In this document: in pieces, positions 1-8,645 of the stretch | Layout: each line of letters starts with the position of its first letter | Position numbering within the stretch: the stretch's first letter is position 1 | Assembly (NCBI GenBank): GCA_000940995.1 | Contig: CP005974.1 | Span: forward strand, 2,232,001-2,296,000 | DNA length: 64,000 nt | Direction: 5' to 3' | DNA from: Photobacterium gaetbulicola Gung47 | GTDB lineage: Bacteria; Pseudomonadota; Gammaproteobacteria; Enterobacterales; Vibrionaceae | Program-made: the position numbers and the translations under genes | Notes under the pieces: generated by a model | Seen by the model: only the letters and a program-made list of their open reading frames with translations | Told to the model about the DNA's origin: nothing | The model's database searches: none

Positions 1-1790
1 TTATGACCTCGTTTCTCCAGCATCAACTTTGCCACCAATTGATTAGTTGGACTATCTTCCGCGACTAAAATATTGAGCTTTGGTAAATGCTCTATATCGA
101 TAACAGGCCTTTCTGTTTCTGGTGCTGCAATTTCAGTACTGTCCAGAGGCAAGATTACCGTAAAGCAACTGCCGACATGCAGCTGACTTTCTAGCTGAAT
201 TTCACCTTGCATCTTTTTGATCAAATGCTGGCTGATTGCTAAACCTAAACCGGTGCCACCATACTTACGGGTAATGCTGCCATCGGCTTGCTTAAATGGT
301 TTGAACAACTGCTTTTGTGCTTCGGGTGAAATGCCGATGCCGGTATCAAAAATCTTGAGGTACAGTTTATTGCCCATCCGACTGATATCGACCGAAACTG
401 AACCTTCATTAGTAAACTTAATTGCATTACCCACAAGGTTAAACAGTACCTGAGAAATTCGGTTTTTATCGCCAATAATGCGATCCGGTACATCAGGCTC
501 AATATTGCTGCTGAGCTTTATCCCTTTCTTGCGAGCCTGGTCTTGCAATTGTGTGATAACCAAATCAGTACAATCTGATAGGCGGATTTGGCTATTGAAC
601 AGTTCAAAACTTGCTGATTCAATACGAGATAGATCCAGAATATCGTTAATGATAGTCAACAGTAATTGGGCTGACTGATCCATTTGGCTAATCCAGCTTT
701 GCTGTTTTTGGTCCAGCCCTGAGCCACCTAACATATCCAACAAACCCAGAACGGCATTCAATGGTGTTCTGATTTCGTGACTCATCATGGCTAAAAATTC
801 TGACTTTGCCTTATTAGCATCTTCTGCTTGTCGCCTAGCCTGCTTAATTTCTTCGATTTGCTGCTTTCTGCTGGTGATGTTCTTTGCTGTGCCTCGATAG
901 CCCAGAAGCTGACCTTGTTTATTGAAATAAGGTGTTCCACTGAGACTGATCCACAACCCACCCTCATCTTCAGGTAATTGCCATTCAAGATCTTCAAAGG
1001 CACTCTGCCTGTCAAAAATCAACGTTAGTTTTTTCCGGTACTCTACAGCTTCACCAAAAATATCTAGGATATAGTTACTGTCAACGGTATGGTTGGCTAG
1101 GTTCGGCGACGAAATATAGGTAAAGCGGTAGTCTGTATCAACTTCCCAAAACCAATCACCGACAGTTTTGGCGAAATCTTTAAATCGCTGCTGACTGTGT
1201 GTTAACTCTTGGGTACGGGCTGTGACCAATGACTGAAGTCGCTCGCGGTAGTCTATATCGATAATGGCGCGTTCTAATAATGGCCGGAATCGTTCTAGAA
1301 CTCTCCTACAGTTGAGTGTAAATTGCCCTTTTTGAGAGTGGAAAAATAGCAATAGCGCATCGCCCGAACTTACCTTAACTCCGGTCAACAATACAGATTG
1401 GCAAAACGGAACCATTTCTGGTGACAGTGCCTGGAACTCATAGACTTGGCTAGGATCATAAAGTGCAATACTCTCGCCATTCATCGAACGAATGAATGTA
1501 TTTCCGATTGGCCAAATGCTCGATTCAAAGAATCGACACGTGGTAACGAGTTCTTGTAATGACCCAGTTTCATCCTCTCGAGTAAGAACCAGAGCATGTT
1601 CAAAACCGATATATTTTCGCAATACTGAAAGTAAGCTATTGAATACCTGCCGCTTATTATTAGCCCCGGCCATTGCTGCAATACCAGCCAAAATAGCGGT
1701 ATTTTCATCGCGCAACTGCTTTTCCCGCTCTCTTGTGCGAAGTAAATCAAGCAATGTTTCTTGGAGTTTTTCAGATTCATAGTTAGCCAT
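1..1790 (-). CDS. Hybrid sensor histidine kinase, VpsS/NahK type (partial, C-terminus beyond window start)
   Basis: The reading frame is open from an ATG at 1790 to the window edge, so about 596 residues are visible and the receiver domain is cut. The N-terminus has no obvious membrane segment. A coiled-coil/GAF-like region spans roughly residues 1-215, then a PAS-like segment (WFWEVDTDYRFTYIS) near 215-330. The HisKA box MSHEIRTPLNAVLGL lies near residue 336, followed by an HATPase with GTGLGLAIS. The start of a receiver domain (LNILVAEDSPTNQLVA) is at the edge. The ATG lies 3 bases after the stop of the FIST gene, so the two are co-transcribed. This pairing matches V. cholerae VpsV-VpsS and Pseudomonas NosP-NahK, where the kinase feeds a phosphorelay controlling biofilm. 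The specific role here is inferred from that context. Confidence 0.85.
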   Translation of the reverse strand, partial: MANYESEKLQETLLDLLRTREREKQLRDENTAILAGIAAMAGANNKRQVFNSLLSVLRKYIGFEHALVLTREDETGSLQELVTTCRFFESSIWPIGNTFIRSMNGESIALYDPSQVYEFQALSPEMVPFCQSVLLTGVKVSSGDALLLFFHSQKGQFTLNCRRVLERFRPLLERAIIDIDYRERLQSLVTARTQELTHSQQRFKDFAKTVGDWFWEVDTDYRFTYISSPNLANHTVDSNYILDIFGEAVEYRKKLTLIFDRQSAFEDLEWQLPEDEGGLWISLSGTPYFNKQGQLLGYRGTAKNITSRKQQIEEIKQARRQAEDANKAKSEFLAMMSHEIRTPLNAVLGLLDMLGGSGLDQKQQSWISQMDQSAQLLLTIINDILDLSRIESASFELFNSQIRLSDCTDLVITQLQDQARKKGIKLSSNIEPDVPDRIIGDKNRISQVLFNLVGNAIKFTNEGSVSVDISRMGNKLYLKIFDTGIGISPEAQKQLFKPFKQADGSITRKYGGTGLGLAISQHLIKKMQGEIQLESQLHVGSCFTVILPLDSTEIAAPETERPVIDIEHLPKLNILVAEDSPTNQLVAKLMLEKRGH

Positions 1791-1793
1791 TGC

Positions 1794-2972
1794 TTAATCC
1801 TTATGAAACAACACTGCAGATATCATCAAATTGCCATGGGCATTTTCACCCCCTACAAACTGACCTTGCTCGCCAAAAGTAAACGGCCCTACAAATGGGG
1901 CAGTCTGCATTGCGCTTTTTACATACTGGGCAACCTCATCCATTCTATGCTGCACTCGGAGCATACACCCCGCGCAATAGATGGTAATCCCCCCGATTGA
2001 GTTGAGGTTAGTATCCTTGGCATAAATATTACTCGCCGCACTGACTACTCGTCCGGCTCGCGTTATTAAACGCTCTTCAGTACCTTGCATGAAGTAAAGG
2101 GTCTCACCTTCTTCTACCTTGGCAAACAAGATGATTCCACCGCGCTCGGTTGTCTTTAGTGGGTGCGCCAGTTTGAAATACGGCAATTCATGAACAACAC
2201 CGGCTACACGCCCCAATGGATTCAAGCTACTGTTAGTACTAATGCTTTCTGCTTCATCCAAAGACTGGTTCATCCAGTTTTGATATACCTCGATTGCTGG
2301 TTTACCATCTAGCTCAATAAGCTCCCTACCCTCAACCTTGGTCGCTTTGGCAGAAAGCCCCGTACTTGCGTAGCCAGAATGAAATGAGTAACTGATATGG
2401 CACGATGGGTATATTACACTAATTCCCACACCTTCTTGGGTACACTGTTCTTGTGAAAATATCTTCCAGTTGCCTTCAATATGATCATCGGCAGCACTTC
2501 CACCAATGATGGGTACCGACGTGCACAGCTCATCTTCAATCCCTTGAATTATTTCTTCTTCTTGACCAGGACTAGCGTGCAGCACAATAAGAGCGGGCAA
2601 TTCTCCGGCACGTCCACTATTGGCGATCGCTTTCAATAACGCTTGCCTTGCCATGTTATATTTTGAATTATTAGTCGAAACAATCGCTGTTCCGTATGCG
2701 CCATGAAAATCTGAAATAGCCCAGAGAGCGACGCCTAAACCGTGGTGATAACCTCCTTCTGTCATTACCCCCTGACAAGAAGTACAGCCCAAAACTTGTG
2801 CATTAGGGAAGGCAATGGCTAAAGCCTCCTGAAAAGTGACAGCGTCATATTTTTCTGAGAAGTAAACAAGGATCAGTTTAGGGTTAGCAAGCTTTGCTTG
2901 TAATTGGGTGATGGCCTCTTGAATGGCATCAGATGCTGTTGCCTGTGAAGAAAAGCTTGTAGCGATATCCAT
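1794..2972 (-). CDS. FIST-domain sensor protein (NosP/VpsV-like)
   Basis: The 392-residue protein has a FIST_N region in its first half, with the family-typical GCTSCQGVMT near residue 63. A FIST_C region follows, ending in PFTFGEQGQF and NAHGNLMISAVLF. FIST proteins of this kind (NosP) bind haem, sense nitric oxide and modulate an adjacent histidine kinase; V. cholerae VC1444 (VpsV) is the closest remembered parallel. It is the first gene of the operon with the kinase just downstream. No clear Shine-Dalgarno sequence precedes the ATG at 2972 (upstream reads AAAAATTCCCC), so translation may be weak or the start may differ. Haem ligation cannot be shown from sequence alone. Confidence 0.85.
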   Translation of the reverse strand: MDIATSFSSQATASDAIQEAITQLQAKLANPKLILVYFSEKYDAVTFQEALAIAFPNAQVLGCTSCQGVMTEGGYHHGLGVALWAISDFHGAYGTAIVSTNNSKYNMARQALLKAIANSGRAGELPALIVLHASPGQEEEIIQGIEDELCTSVPIIGGSAADDHIEGNWKIFSQEQCTQEGVGISVIYPSCHISYSFHSGYASTGLSAKATKVEGRELIELDGKPAIEVYQNWMNQSLDEAESISTNSSLNPLGRVAGVVHELPYFKLAHPLKTTERGGIILFAKVEEGETLYFMQGTEERLITRAGRVVSAASNIYAKDTNLNSIGGITIYCAGCMLRVQHRMDEVAQYVKSAMQTAPFVGPFTFGEQGQFVGGENAHGNLMISAVLFHKD

Positions 2973-3261
2973 GGGGAATTTTTCTATAGATTAATTTGAA
3001 TTGTAACTTATAACTCTGTGCACCCAAGATTGTTTTTTGCACGAAATCACTAAATGCGGCTTACGGAAAATAACCAAATGGAATTTCATGCCTCTTGCGG
3101 CCACTAGATGGTATTCTTACATGCATCACATGGAGTGTCTGCTTTTTTATTGTAATTAATTAAAGTTCTGCACTTAATGACCGTTAATGATAGTTATATC
3201 CCTAAGTATTTTGACGTTATTTGGGGCTGACATCTCAAGTTGTATGGATGGTGAGGGAACA

Positions 3262-3984
3262 ATGGAAAATAGAGTGGTACTGGTCACTGGCGGAGCTAAT
3301 GGGATCGGTAAAGGAATCGCGAATTACCTTGCGAAAAAGATGTTAGTAATTGCAGCTGATATTGATGAGAATGCCGGGTTCCAACTGGTGTCAGAAAATC
3401 CGTTAGTTCGCTTTAAGCAACTTGATGTTACTAGTGAACAGCAGATTTCATCGCTCATTGACGAGATAAAATATCAGCATGGAAGACTGGATGCAGTGGT
3501 CAATAATGCCGCTATTGCTAACCCCTACAATGCCCCTCTCCATCAATTAGATGTATACGACTGGAACAAGGCATTAGCCGTTAACTTAACAGCCCCCATG
3601 CTGATGGCCAAGCACACGGTTTCATTACTCAGAGATACAAAGGGTTGCATTGTAAATATTGCATCAACGCGAGCCATTCAGTCGGAGTCTAATACAGAAG
3701 CCTATAGCGCATCAAAAGGTGGGATCGTAGCTTTAACCCACTCTTTAGCGGTAAGTGTTGGTCCTGATGTGCGTGTAAATTGTATTTCGCCAGGCTGGAT
3801 TCATACTACTGATGAGCTTTTACGCGATATTGATCATCAACAGCACCTGGTTGGTCGTGTAGGACAAGTCCAGGATATTGCCTCAATGGTCGGCTATTTA
3901 ATCTCAGAAGAAGCTGGCTTTATAACCGGACAGAACTTTGTTATTGATGGCGGTATGACAAAAAAAATGATTTATAGCGAGTGA
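3262..3984 (+). CDS. Short-chain dehydrogenase/reductase (SDR), substrate unknown
   Basis: This is a classical SDR of 240 residues. The Rossmann motif TGGANGIGKG is near the N-terminus, followed by NNAAIANPY, the catalytic YSASKGG (Y-x3-K) and the C-terminal GQNFVIDGG. I placed the start at the ATG at 3262 because GAGGGA precedes it by 6-7 bases. In-frame ATGs at 3187 and 3244 would add residues that do not look like SDR. It reads alone and ends in a strong bidirectional terminator. The substrate cannot be assigned; oxidation or reduction of an alcohol, sugar or acyl group with NAD(P) is all the fold implies. Confidence 0.85.
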   Translation: MENRVVLVTGGANGIGKGIANYLAKKMLVIAADIDENAGFQLVSENPLVRFKQLDVTSEQQISSLIDEIKYQHGRLDAVVNNAAIANPYNAPLHQLDVYDWNKALAVNLTAPMLMAKHTVSLLRDTKGCIVNIASTRAIQSESNTEAYSASKGGIVALTHSLAVSVGPDVRVNCISPGWIHTTDELLRDIDHQQHLVGRVGQVQDIASMVGYLISEEAGFITGQNFVIDGGMTKKMIYSE

Positions 3985-4030
3985 TTCTCGGCAATCAAAC
4001 ATGATTACAACTGTCAGTTATCACTCATTG

Positions 4031-4056
4031 ATAGGGTTTGAGTAGTCAAACCCTAT
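4031..4056. terminator. Bidirectional intrinsic terminator between SDR gene and 4084 gene
   Basis: A perfect 10-bp stem (ATAGGGTTTG / CAAACCCTAT) has a 6-base loop, with A/T-rich runs following. It sits between convergent genes and should stop transcription from both sides. Confidence 0.8.
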
Positions 4057-4083
4057 AAACTTAATTTTATTTAGCTAACTTAC

Positions 4084-4536
4084 TTATTTAGTTTGCTTTT
4101 TAACCATAAAAGTTGCAATTACCTTCCTATCTCCCTGTTCAATCGTAATTGCCCATTCCATTTCATCATGCATGCATTCAGGAACCGTAAAACGTCCCTG
4201 CCATCCCTTTGATGTTTGCTCAAAAGTTACCGGAATAGTGCCCATATACATGTTAACTCCTTCTACAGATGCGGTCGGTTTAACATTTGTGTTATCAACT
4301 TGTATCGTGAGCTCTTGATTCGCAACGGCTGGATATGGAGATAACGTGATATTTAGCGATTCGTCGCTATCATTTTGCTGGCATAAATTTGCTGATAATT
4401 GGCATGTTAATGCAGTGCTGTCTTCAGTCTGGTTATCGTTATAGGTGACTGTTCTCCATACAAATGCCGTGATTAATACAGCTAAAAGAAACAGAATTTG
4501 GATTAATCTACCTTTGGTGAGTTTTTCTGCAGCCAT
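4084..4536 (-). CDS. Membrane-anchored periplasmic protein adjacent to ccoN (unknown function)
   Basis: With the ATG at 4536 the protein is about 150 residues (MAAEKLTKG...). One transmembrane helix (about residues 12-28, IQILFLLAVLITAFVW) is followed by a periplasmic beta-rich domain. That domain holds two cysteines in CQLSANLCQ and a late ECMHDEMEW segment. The frame is open upstream to 4629, but the extra N-terminus looks non-coding. The gene is divergent from ccoN, and from memory a homologous small gene occupies this position in V. cholerae. The overall shape resembles FixH/YtkA-like domains. The clustered Cys, Met and His could bind copper, but this is inference and no family was recognised. 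Confidence 0.65.
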   Translation of the reverse strand: MAAEKLTKGRLIQILFLLAVLITAFVWRTVTYNDNQTEDSTALTCQLSANLCQQNDSDESLNITLSPYPAVANQELTIQVDNTNVKPTASVEGVNMYMGTIPVTFEQTSKGWQGRFTVPECMHDEMEWAITIEQGDRKVIATFMVKKQTK

Positions 4537-4812
4537 GATTTTACGTGCTTCCCATGTTACAGAGGTCAAAGTTTTCACATAAATGTTGCTTAACCGTAAA
4601 CATTGTGTGGGCTTGACTCTGTCAATCATTAGTTATCTAAAGTAGTATAAGGCACTGAAAATGCCACTTTTACAACAAAATAGCAATTTAATTACTGGGG
4701 TGTTTAAAAAAGCAACACAGTCATTATTGAAGCTTTGGGTGGCATTGCGACAACTTGTTGTTCGCACAAGGAAAAGAGTGTAGTTGAACAATTAAAATTG
4801 GAAGCATGCAAC

Positions 4813-6240
4813 ATGAGCCAAGTAAAGCAGCTTGAACAAAACTACAACTATACGGTCGTTCGTCAATTTACCCTGGTTACTATCCTGTGGGGAATTGTCG
4901 GAATGGGCGTTGGTGTATTGATTGCCGCTCAGCTGGTATGGCCGGCACTAAACTTCGACCTTCCTTGGTTGACATACAGCCGTTTACGACCATTGCACAC
5001 TAATGCAGTGATTTTCGCATTCGGTACCAGTGCGCTATTTGCTACGTCTTACTACGTGGTACAGCGTACATGTCAAACAAGACTTTTCGGTGGAAAATTA
5101 GCGTCGTTCACCTTCTGGGGTTGGCAAGCTATCATCCTATCAGCAGCAATTTCGCTGCCGTTAGGTTGGACGTCTGGTAAAGAATACGCAGAGCTGGAGT
5201 GGCCGATTGATATCGCCATTGCTGTTGTCTGGGTTGCCTATGCCATCGTTTTCTTCGGTACAATGATCAAAAGGAACACGTCACATATCTATGTGGCGAA
5301 CTGGTTCTTTGGCGCATTCATTCTAACCGTTGCCGTTTTGCACATTGTTAACAGTATGGCCATCCCGGTATCAATGACTAAATCGTATTCGGTTTACTCT
5401 GGTGCTGTCGATGCCATGATTCAGTGGTGGTACGGGCATAATGCGGTCGGATTCCTGCTTACAGCGGGCTTCCTGGGGATGATGTATTACTTTGTACCCA
5501 AGCAAGCAGGTCGTCCTGTTTACTCATACCGTCTGTCTATTGTCCACTTCTGGGCATTAGTTTCTCTATACATCTGGGCAGGCCCTCACCATCTTCATTA
5601 CACCGCCCTACCTGACTGGACCCAGTCTTTGGGTATGGTAATGTCCTTGATCCTATTTGCGCCATCCTGGGGGGGTATGATCAACGGTATCATGACGCTA
5701 TCTGGTGCATGGCACAAATTGCGCTATGACCCCATCTTACGTTTCTTGGTTGTCTCTCTGTCGTTCTACGGCATGTCGACCTTCGAAGGCCCGATGATGT
5801 CAATCAAGACGGTTAATGCCCTTTCTCACTATACCGACTGGACTATCGGTCACGTTCACTCCGGTGCGCTAGGTTGGGTTGCGATGGTATCTATCGGTGC
5901 GGTTTACCATTTGATCCCTAAACTGTTCGGCCAAGAGCGTATGTACTCTATCAAACTGATTAACGTACATTTCTGGTTAGCAACCATCGGTACTGTTCTG
6001 TATATCGTCGCCATGTGGATTTCCGGTGTGATGCAAGGCCTGATGTGGCGAGCAGTCAACACCGACGGTACGCTGACTTACAGCTTTGTTGAGTCACTAC
6101 AGGCTTCTTACCCATTCTACTTCGTGCGTTTTGTAGGTGGTGCAATCTTCTTGGTGGGTATGTTCCTAATGGCATACAACGCATACAAGACAATTCTTGC
6201 GCCAAAAGAAAGCCTGAAAGCCACAGAGCAACCAGCATAA
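4813..6240 (+). CDS. ccoN: cbb3-type cytochrome c oxidase subunit I
   Basis: This is the 475-residue catalytic subunit of the high-affinity cbb3 terminal oxidase in the inner membrane, reducing O2 to water with haem b, haem b3 and CuB. About twelve membrane helices are visible. Conserved segments include RPLHTNAVIFAFG (low-spin haem His), WWYGHNAVGF, GPHHLHYTALP (CuB histidines) and TDWTIGHVHSGALGW (haem-binding His pair). The frame extends upstream to 4735, but ATG 4813 (MSQVKQLEQ) gives the family's usual length and has GGAAG nearby. It is the first gene of ccoNOQP. A GCGACA-N3-TGT element lies at 4747 in the upstream region. Confidence 0.97.
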   Translation: MSQVKQLEQNYNYTVVRQFTLVTILWGIVGMGVGVLIAAQLVWPALNFDLPWLTYSRLRPLHTNAVIFAFGTSALFATSYYVVQRTCQTRLFGGKLASFTFWGWQAIILSAAISLPLGWTSGKEYAELEWPIDIAIAVVWVAYAIVFFGTMIKRNTSHIYVANWFFGAFILTVAVLHIVNSMAIPVSMTKSYSVYSGAVDAMIQWWYGHNAVGFLLTAGFLGMMYYFVPKQAGRPVYSYRLSIVHFWALVSLYIWAGPHHLHYTALPDWTQSLGMVMSLILFAPSWGGMINGIMTLSGAWHKLRYDPILRFLVVSLSFYGMSTFEGPMMSIKTVNALSHYTDWTIGHVHSGALGWVAMVSIGAVYHLIPKLFGQERMYSIKLINVHFWLATIGTVLYIVAMWISGVMQGLMWRAVNTDGTLTYSFVESLQASYPFYFVRFVGGAIFLVGMFLMAYNAYKTILAPKESLKATEQPA

Positions 6241-6252
6241 GGAGTACCGACA

Positions 6253-6864
6253 ATGGCTAATAATCGTCATGAAATTGTAGAAAGAAATGTCGGCCTTCTT
6301 GCGATCCTTATTGTGATTGCGATCAGTTTTGGTGCCTTGGTGGAAATCACTCCATTGCTCTACCAAGACCAAACTACTGAGCCGGTTGAGAACCTTCGTC
6401 CATATACTGCCTTGGAAATGGAAGGCCGTGATATTTACATTCGTGAAGGCTGTAATGTCTGTCACAGCCAGATGATCCGTCCTTTCCGTTCGGAAACCGA
6501 GCGCTATGGCCACTACTCTGTAGCCGGCGAAAGTGTTTGGGAGCACCCTTTCCTTTGGGGTTCAAAACGTACCGGTCCTGATCTAGCTCGCGTTGGCGGC
6601 CGTTATTCAGATGACTGGCACCGTGTTCACCTTCGCGATCCTCGTGCTGTGGTTCCTGAGTCAAATATGCCAGGCTTCCCATGGCTGGAAGAGAATGTGC
6701 TGGATGGCAAACTGACATCGAAGAAACTAGCAATCTTCAAGGATCAGTTTGGTGTGCCTTATACAGACGAGCAGGTGGCGAATGCCGGCGAGGAAGTGAA
6801 AGGCAAGACTGAGATGGATGCAATCATTGCTTACCTCCAGTCACTCGGTCACGCAATGAAATAA
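6253..6864 (+). CDS. ccoO: cbb3-type cytochrome c oxidase subunit II (mono-haem)
   Basis: This 203-residue membrane-anchored c-type cytochrome passes electrons from CcoP to CcoN. One N-terminal helix (about residues 14-36) precedes a periplasmic domain with the haem c site CNVCH at residues 67-71 and likely axial methionines such as the one in SNMPGFPWL. AGGAG lies 8 bases before the ATG. The gene follows ccoN by 12 bases and is clearly co-transcribed. The length is normal for the family. Confidence 0.97.
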   Translation: MANNRHEIVERNVGLLAILIVIAISFGALVEITPLLYQDQTTEPVENLRPYTALEMEGRDIYIREGCNVCHSQMIRPFRSETERYGHYSVAGESVWEHPFLWGSKRTGPDLARVGGRYSDDWHRVHLRDPRAVVPESNMPGFPWLEENVLDGKLTSKKLAIFKDQFGVPYTDEQVANAGEEVKGKTEMDAIIAYLQSLGHAMK

Positions 6865-6873
6865 GGGGGCACC

Positions 6874-7047
6874 ATGGATATTGGAACCATTCATAGCATT
6901 TGGACACTGATACTGTTCGGTAGCTTTATTGGTATTGTCCTTTGGGCTTACAGTAAACGCCAAAAATCTCGTTTCGATGAGGCTGCAAACCTGGTTTTTG
7001 CAGACGAAGAAAAAGATTTGGCAACGCGTGAGAATGACAGGAGTTAG
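6874..7047 (+). CDS. ccoQ: cbb3 oxidase small subunit CcoQ
   Basis: A 57-residue frame starts MDIGTIHSIWTL and carries one transmembrane helix (about residues 8-26) followed by a charged tail (YSKRQKSRFDEAANLVF). Size, position between ccoO and ccoP, and the K/R-rich segment after the helix are those of CcoQ/FixQ, which stabilises the CcoP-CcoNO complex. AAGGGGGC precedes the ATG. The stop (7045-7047) is 5 bases before ccoP. Confidence 0.93.
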   Translation: MDIGTIHSIWTLILFGSFIGIVLWAYSKRQKSRFDEAANLVFADEEKDLATRENDRS

Positions 7048-7052
7048 GAAAC

Positions 7053-8033
7053 ATGACTACGTTTTGGAGTCTATGGATAACAATCATCACGCTAGGTACC
7101 CTAACCGGTATTGCTGCCCTACTAATCTGGTGTAGCAAGGACAAAATGGGTGTTGAAGATGGTGAGGATATGGGACATGAATACGACGGTATTCGTGAGA
7201 TCAACAACCCACTGCCTAAATGGTGGTCCTACATGTTCTGGGGCACCATTATTTTCGGCCTGCTTTACCTATTCCTATTCCCAGGTTTGGGTAACTACAA
7301 AGGCTTCCTAGGCTGGCAGAGCTCAGATCAAACAGTTCGCTCTATCGAGGAGTCTAAATTGGCAATTGCCAATGCCCAGAAAGAGCAACGTTTGAACCAG
7401 TACGCAAAAGAGCTGGATGATGCCCAAGCGCGTTTTGGCGAGACCTTCAAGACACTGGCATATGATGGTTCTGGTAATACGCTATTGCCAATCACGCAGA
7501 TTGCTGAAAGTGAAGAGGCTATCAAAGTCGGTCAGCGCTTGTTCTTGCAGAACTGTGCTCAGTGCCACGGCTCAGACGCCCGTGGCCAGCTTGGCTACCC
7601 TAACCTAACTGATGGTGCTTGGTTGTACGGTGGTGAAGCCGAAACTATCAAGACAACCATTATGGAAGGTCGCCAAGGTGTGATGCCAGGTTGGATTGAA
7701 ACGCTGGGTAAAGATGGTGTGACAGAAGTAGCTAGCTATGTGCTAAGCATGTCTGGACGTAGTGTCAATGCCAAAGAAGCGGCGGCTGGTAAGCAGAAGT
7801 TTGTAGTTTGTGCTGCTTGTCATGGTACAGACGGTAAAGGTAACCCTGCATTTGGTGCGCCGGACCTAACGGATAACACTTGGCTATACGGTGGTTCACG
7901 CCGTGCTGTGGAAGCAACCATTGCGCACGGTCGCCAAGGTGTGATGCCAGCGTGGAAAGATATTTTGGGCGAAGAGAAAGTCCAGGTAATTTCTGCTTAT
8001 GTGTGGAACCTAAGTCAAGACACAACAAAGTAA
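7053..8033 (+). CDS. ccoP: cbb3-type cytochrome c oxidase subunit III (di-haem)
   Basis: The 326-residue protein has two N-terminal membrane helices (about residues 7-27 and 57-77). Two homologous cytochrome c domains follow, with haem motifs CAQCH (168-172) and CAACH (253-257). Each is followed by a LTD(G/N)xWLYGG segment and a GRQGVMP axial-methionine segment, a clear internal duplication. It is the electron entry subunit of the oxidase. AGGAG precedes the ATG. It ends the structural operon; a hairpin without a T-run separates it from ccoH. Confidence 0.97.
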   Translation: MTTFWSLWITIITLGTLTGIAALLIWCSKDKMGVEDGEDMGHEYDGIREINNPLPKWWSYMFWGTIIFGLLYLFLFPGLGNYKGFLGWQSSDQTVRSIEESKLAIANAQKEQRLNQYAKELDDAQARFGETFKTLAYDGSGNTLLPITQIAESEEAIKVGQRLFLQNCAQCHGSDARGQLGYPNLTDGAWLYGGEAETIKTTIMEGRQGVMPGWIETLGKDGVTEVASYVLSMSGRSVNAKEAAAGKQKFVVCAACHGTDGKGNPAFGAPDLTDNTWLYGGSRRAVEATIAHGRQGVMPAWKDILGEEKVQVISAYVWNLSQDTTK

Positions 8034-8100
8034 CAACTCAATCAACACTCGGTTACAATTTGTTCAATTAATTTGTACAAATATCTGAGACTTAACGACT

Positions 8101-8123
8101 AGCCCCTGTTATCTTCAGGGGCT
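8101..8123 (+). terminator. Hairpin between ccoP and ccoH
   Basis: A perfect 8-bp stem (AGCCCCTG / CAGGGGCT) with a 7-base loop lies in the 120-base ccoP-ccoH gap. No T-run follows (AAATCCCTC), so it is more likely a partial attenuator or 3' mRNA-stabilising hairpin than a full terminator. It may set a lower dose of assembly genes than of structural genes. Confidence 0.5.
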
Positions 8124-8153
8124 AAATCCCTCTAAGCGACATAGGTAATCAAT

Positions 8154-8645
8154 ATGGGTAAACCTTGGTATAAGCAGTTCTGGCCATGGTTCGTTTTTGC
8201 CATTCCTGCTACTTCAATTGTTTATAGCCTGACAGCTGTCTATATCTTCTCTCAGAATAAAGTCGACCTAGTCGCTGAAGACTATTACAAGAAAGGCAAG
8301 GCGATTAACCTCGACCTATCCCGCCTTCGCGTCGCCGATGCCTTAAACTTAAAAGCGCAAGTTGCCGTTAGTGACAAAGACATCAACGTTTTTTTCAATA
8401 AAGGTGATCTAGATAACTATCCAAATTTGCGTGTGACATTCACACACCGTACTCTAGCTAATAAAGATTTTACTCAAATGGTGAGCGCCGATTTATCAGG
8501 GACTTATCGCTTTGAATCTCCAGAGGTTATTGAAGGTCCATGGTTTGTTGAGCTAGAACCATTTGATGGAGACTGGATGTTACAAGGACGTGTTAACCTG
8601 CCAACATCCGACCCGATTTCGCTGTACGGGCAGATTAAGGAATGA
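8154..8645 (+). CDS. ccoH: FixH/CcoH family cbb3 oxidase assembly protein
   Basis: The 163-residue protein starts MGKPWYKQFWPWFVFAIP, the typical FixH opening, with a single helix at about residues 10-32. A periplasmic domain follows, with the DYYKKGKAINLDLSR signature and a C-terminal YRFESPEVIEGPWFVELEP block. FixH/CcoH is needed for stable assembly of the cbb3 oxidase, interacting with CcoN and the CcoI copper pathway. It overlaps ccoI by 4 bases (ATGA), implying translational coupling. No ccoG (RdxA) gene lies between ccoP and ccoH, where many proteobacteria have one. Confidence 0.9.
   Translation: MGKPWYKQFWPWFVFAIPATSIVYSLTAVYIFSQNKVDLVAEDYYKKGKAINLDLSRLRVADALNLKAQVAVSDKDINVFFNKGDLDNYPNLRVTFTHRTLANKDFTQMVSADLSGTYRFESPEVIEGPWFVELEPFDGDWMLQGRVNLPTSDPISLYGQIKE

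Noticed and set aside
3018..3042. GTGCA / TGCAC dyad upstream of the SDR gene
   Set aside because: Five paired bases with a 15-base spacer are expected by chance at this scale.
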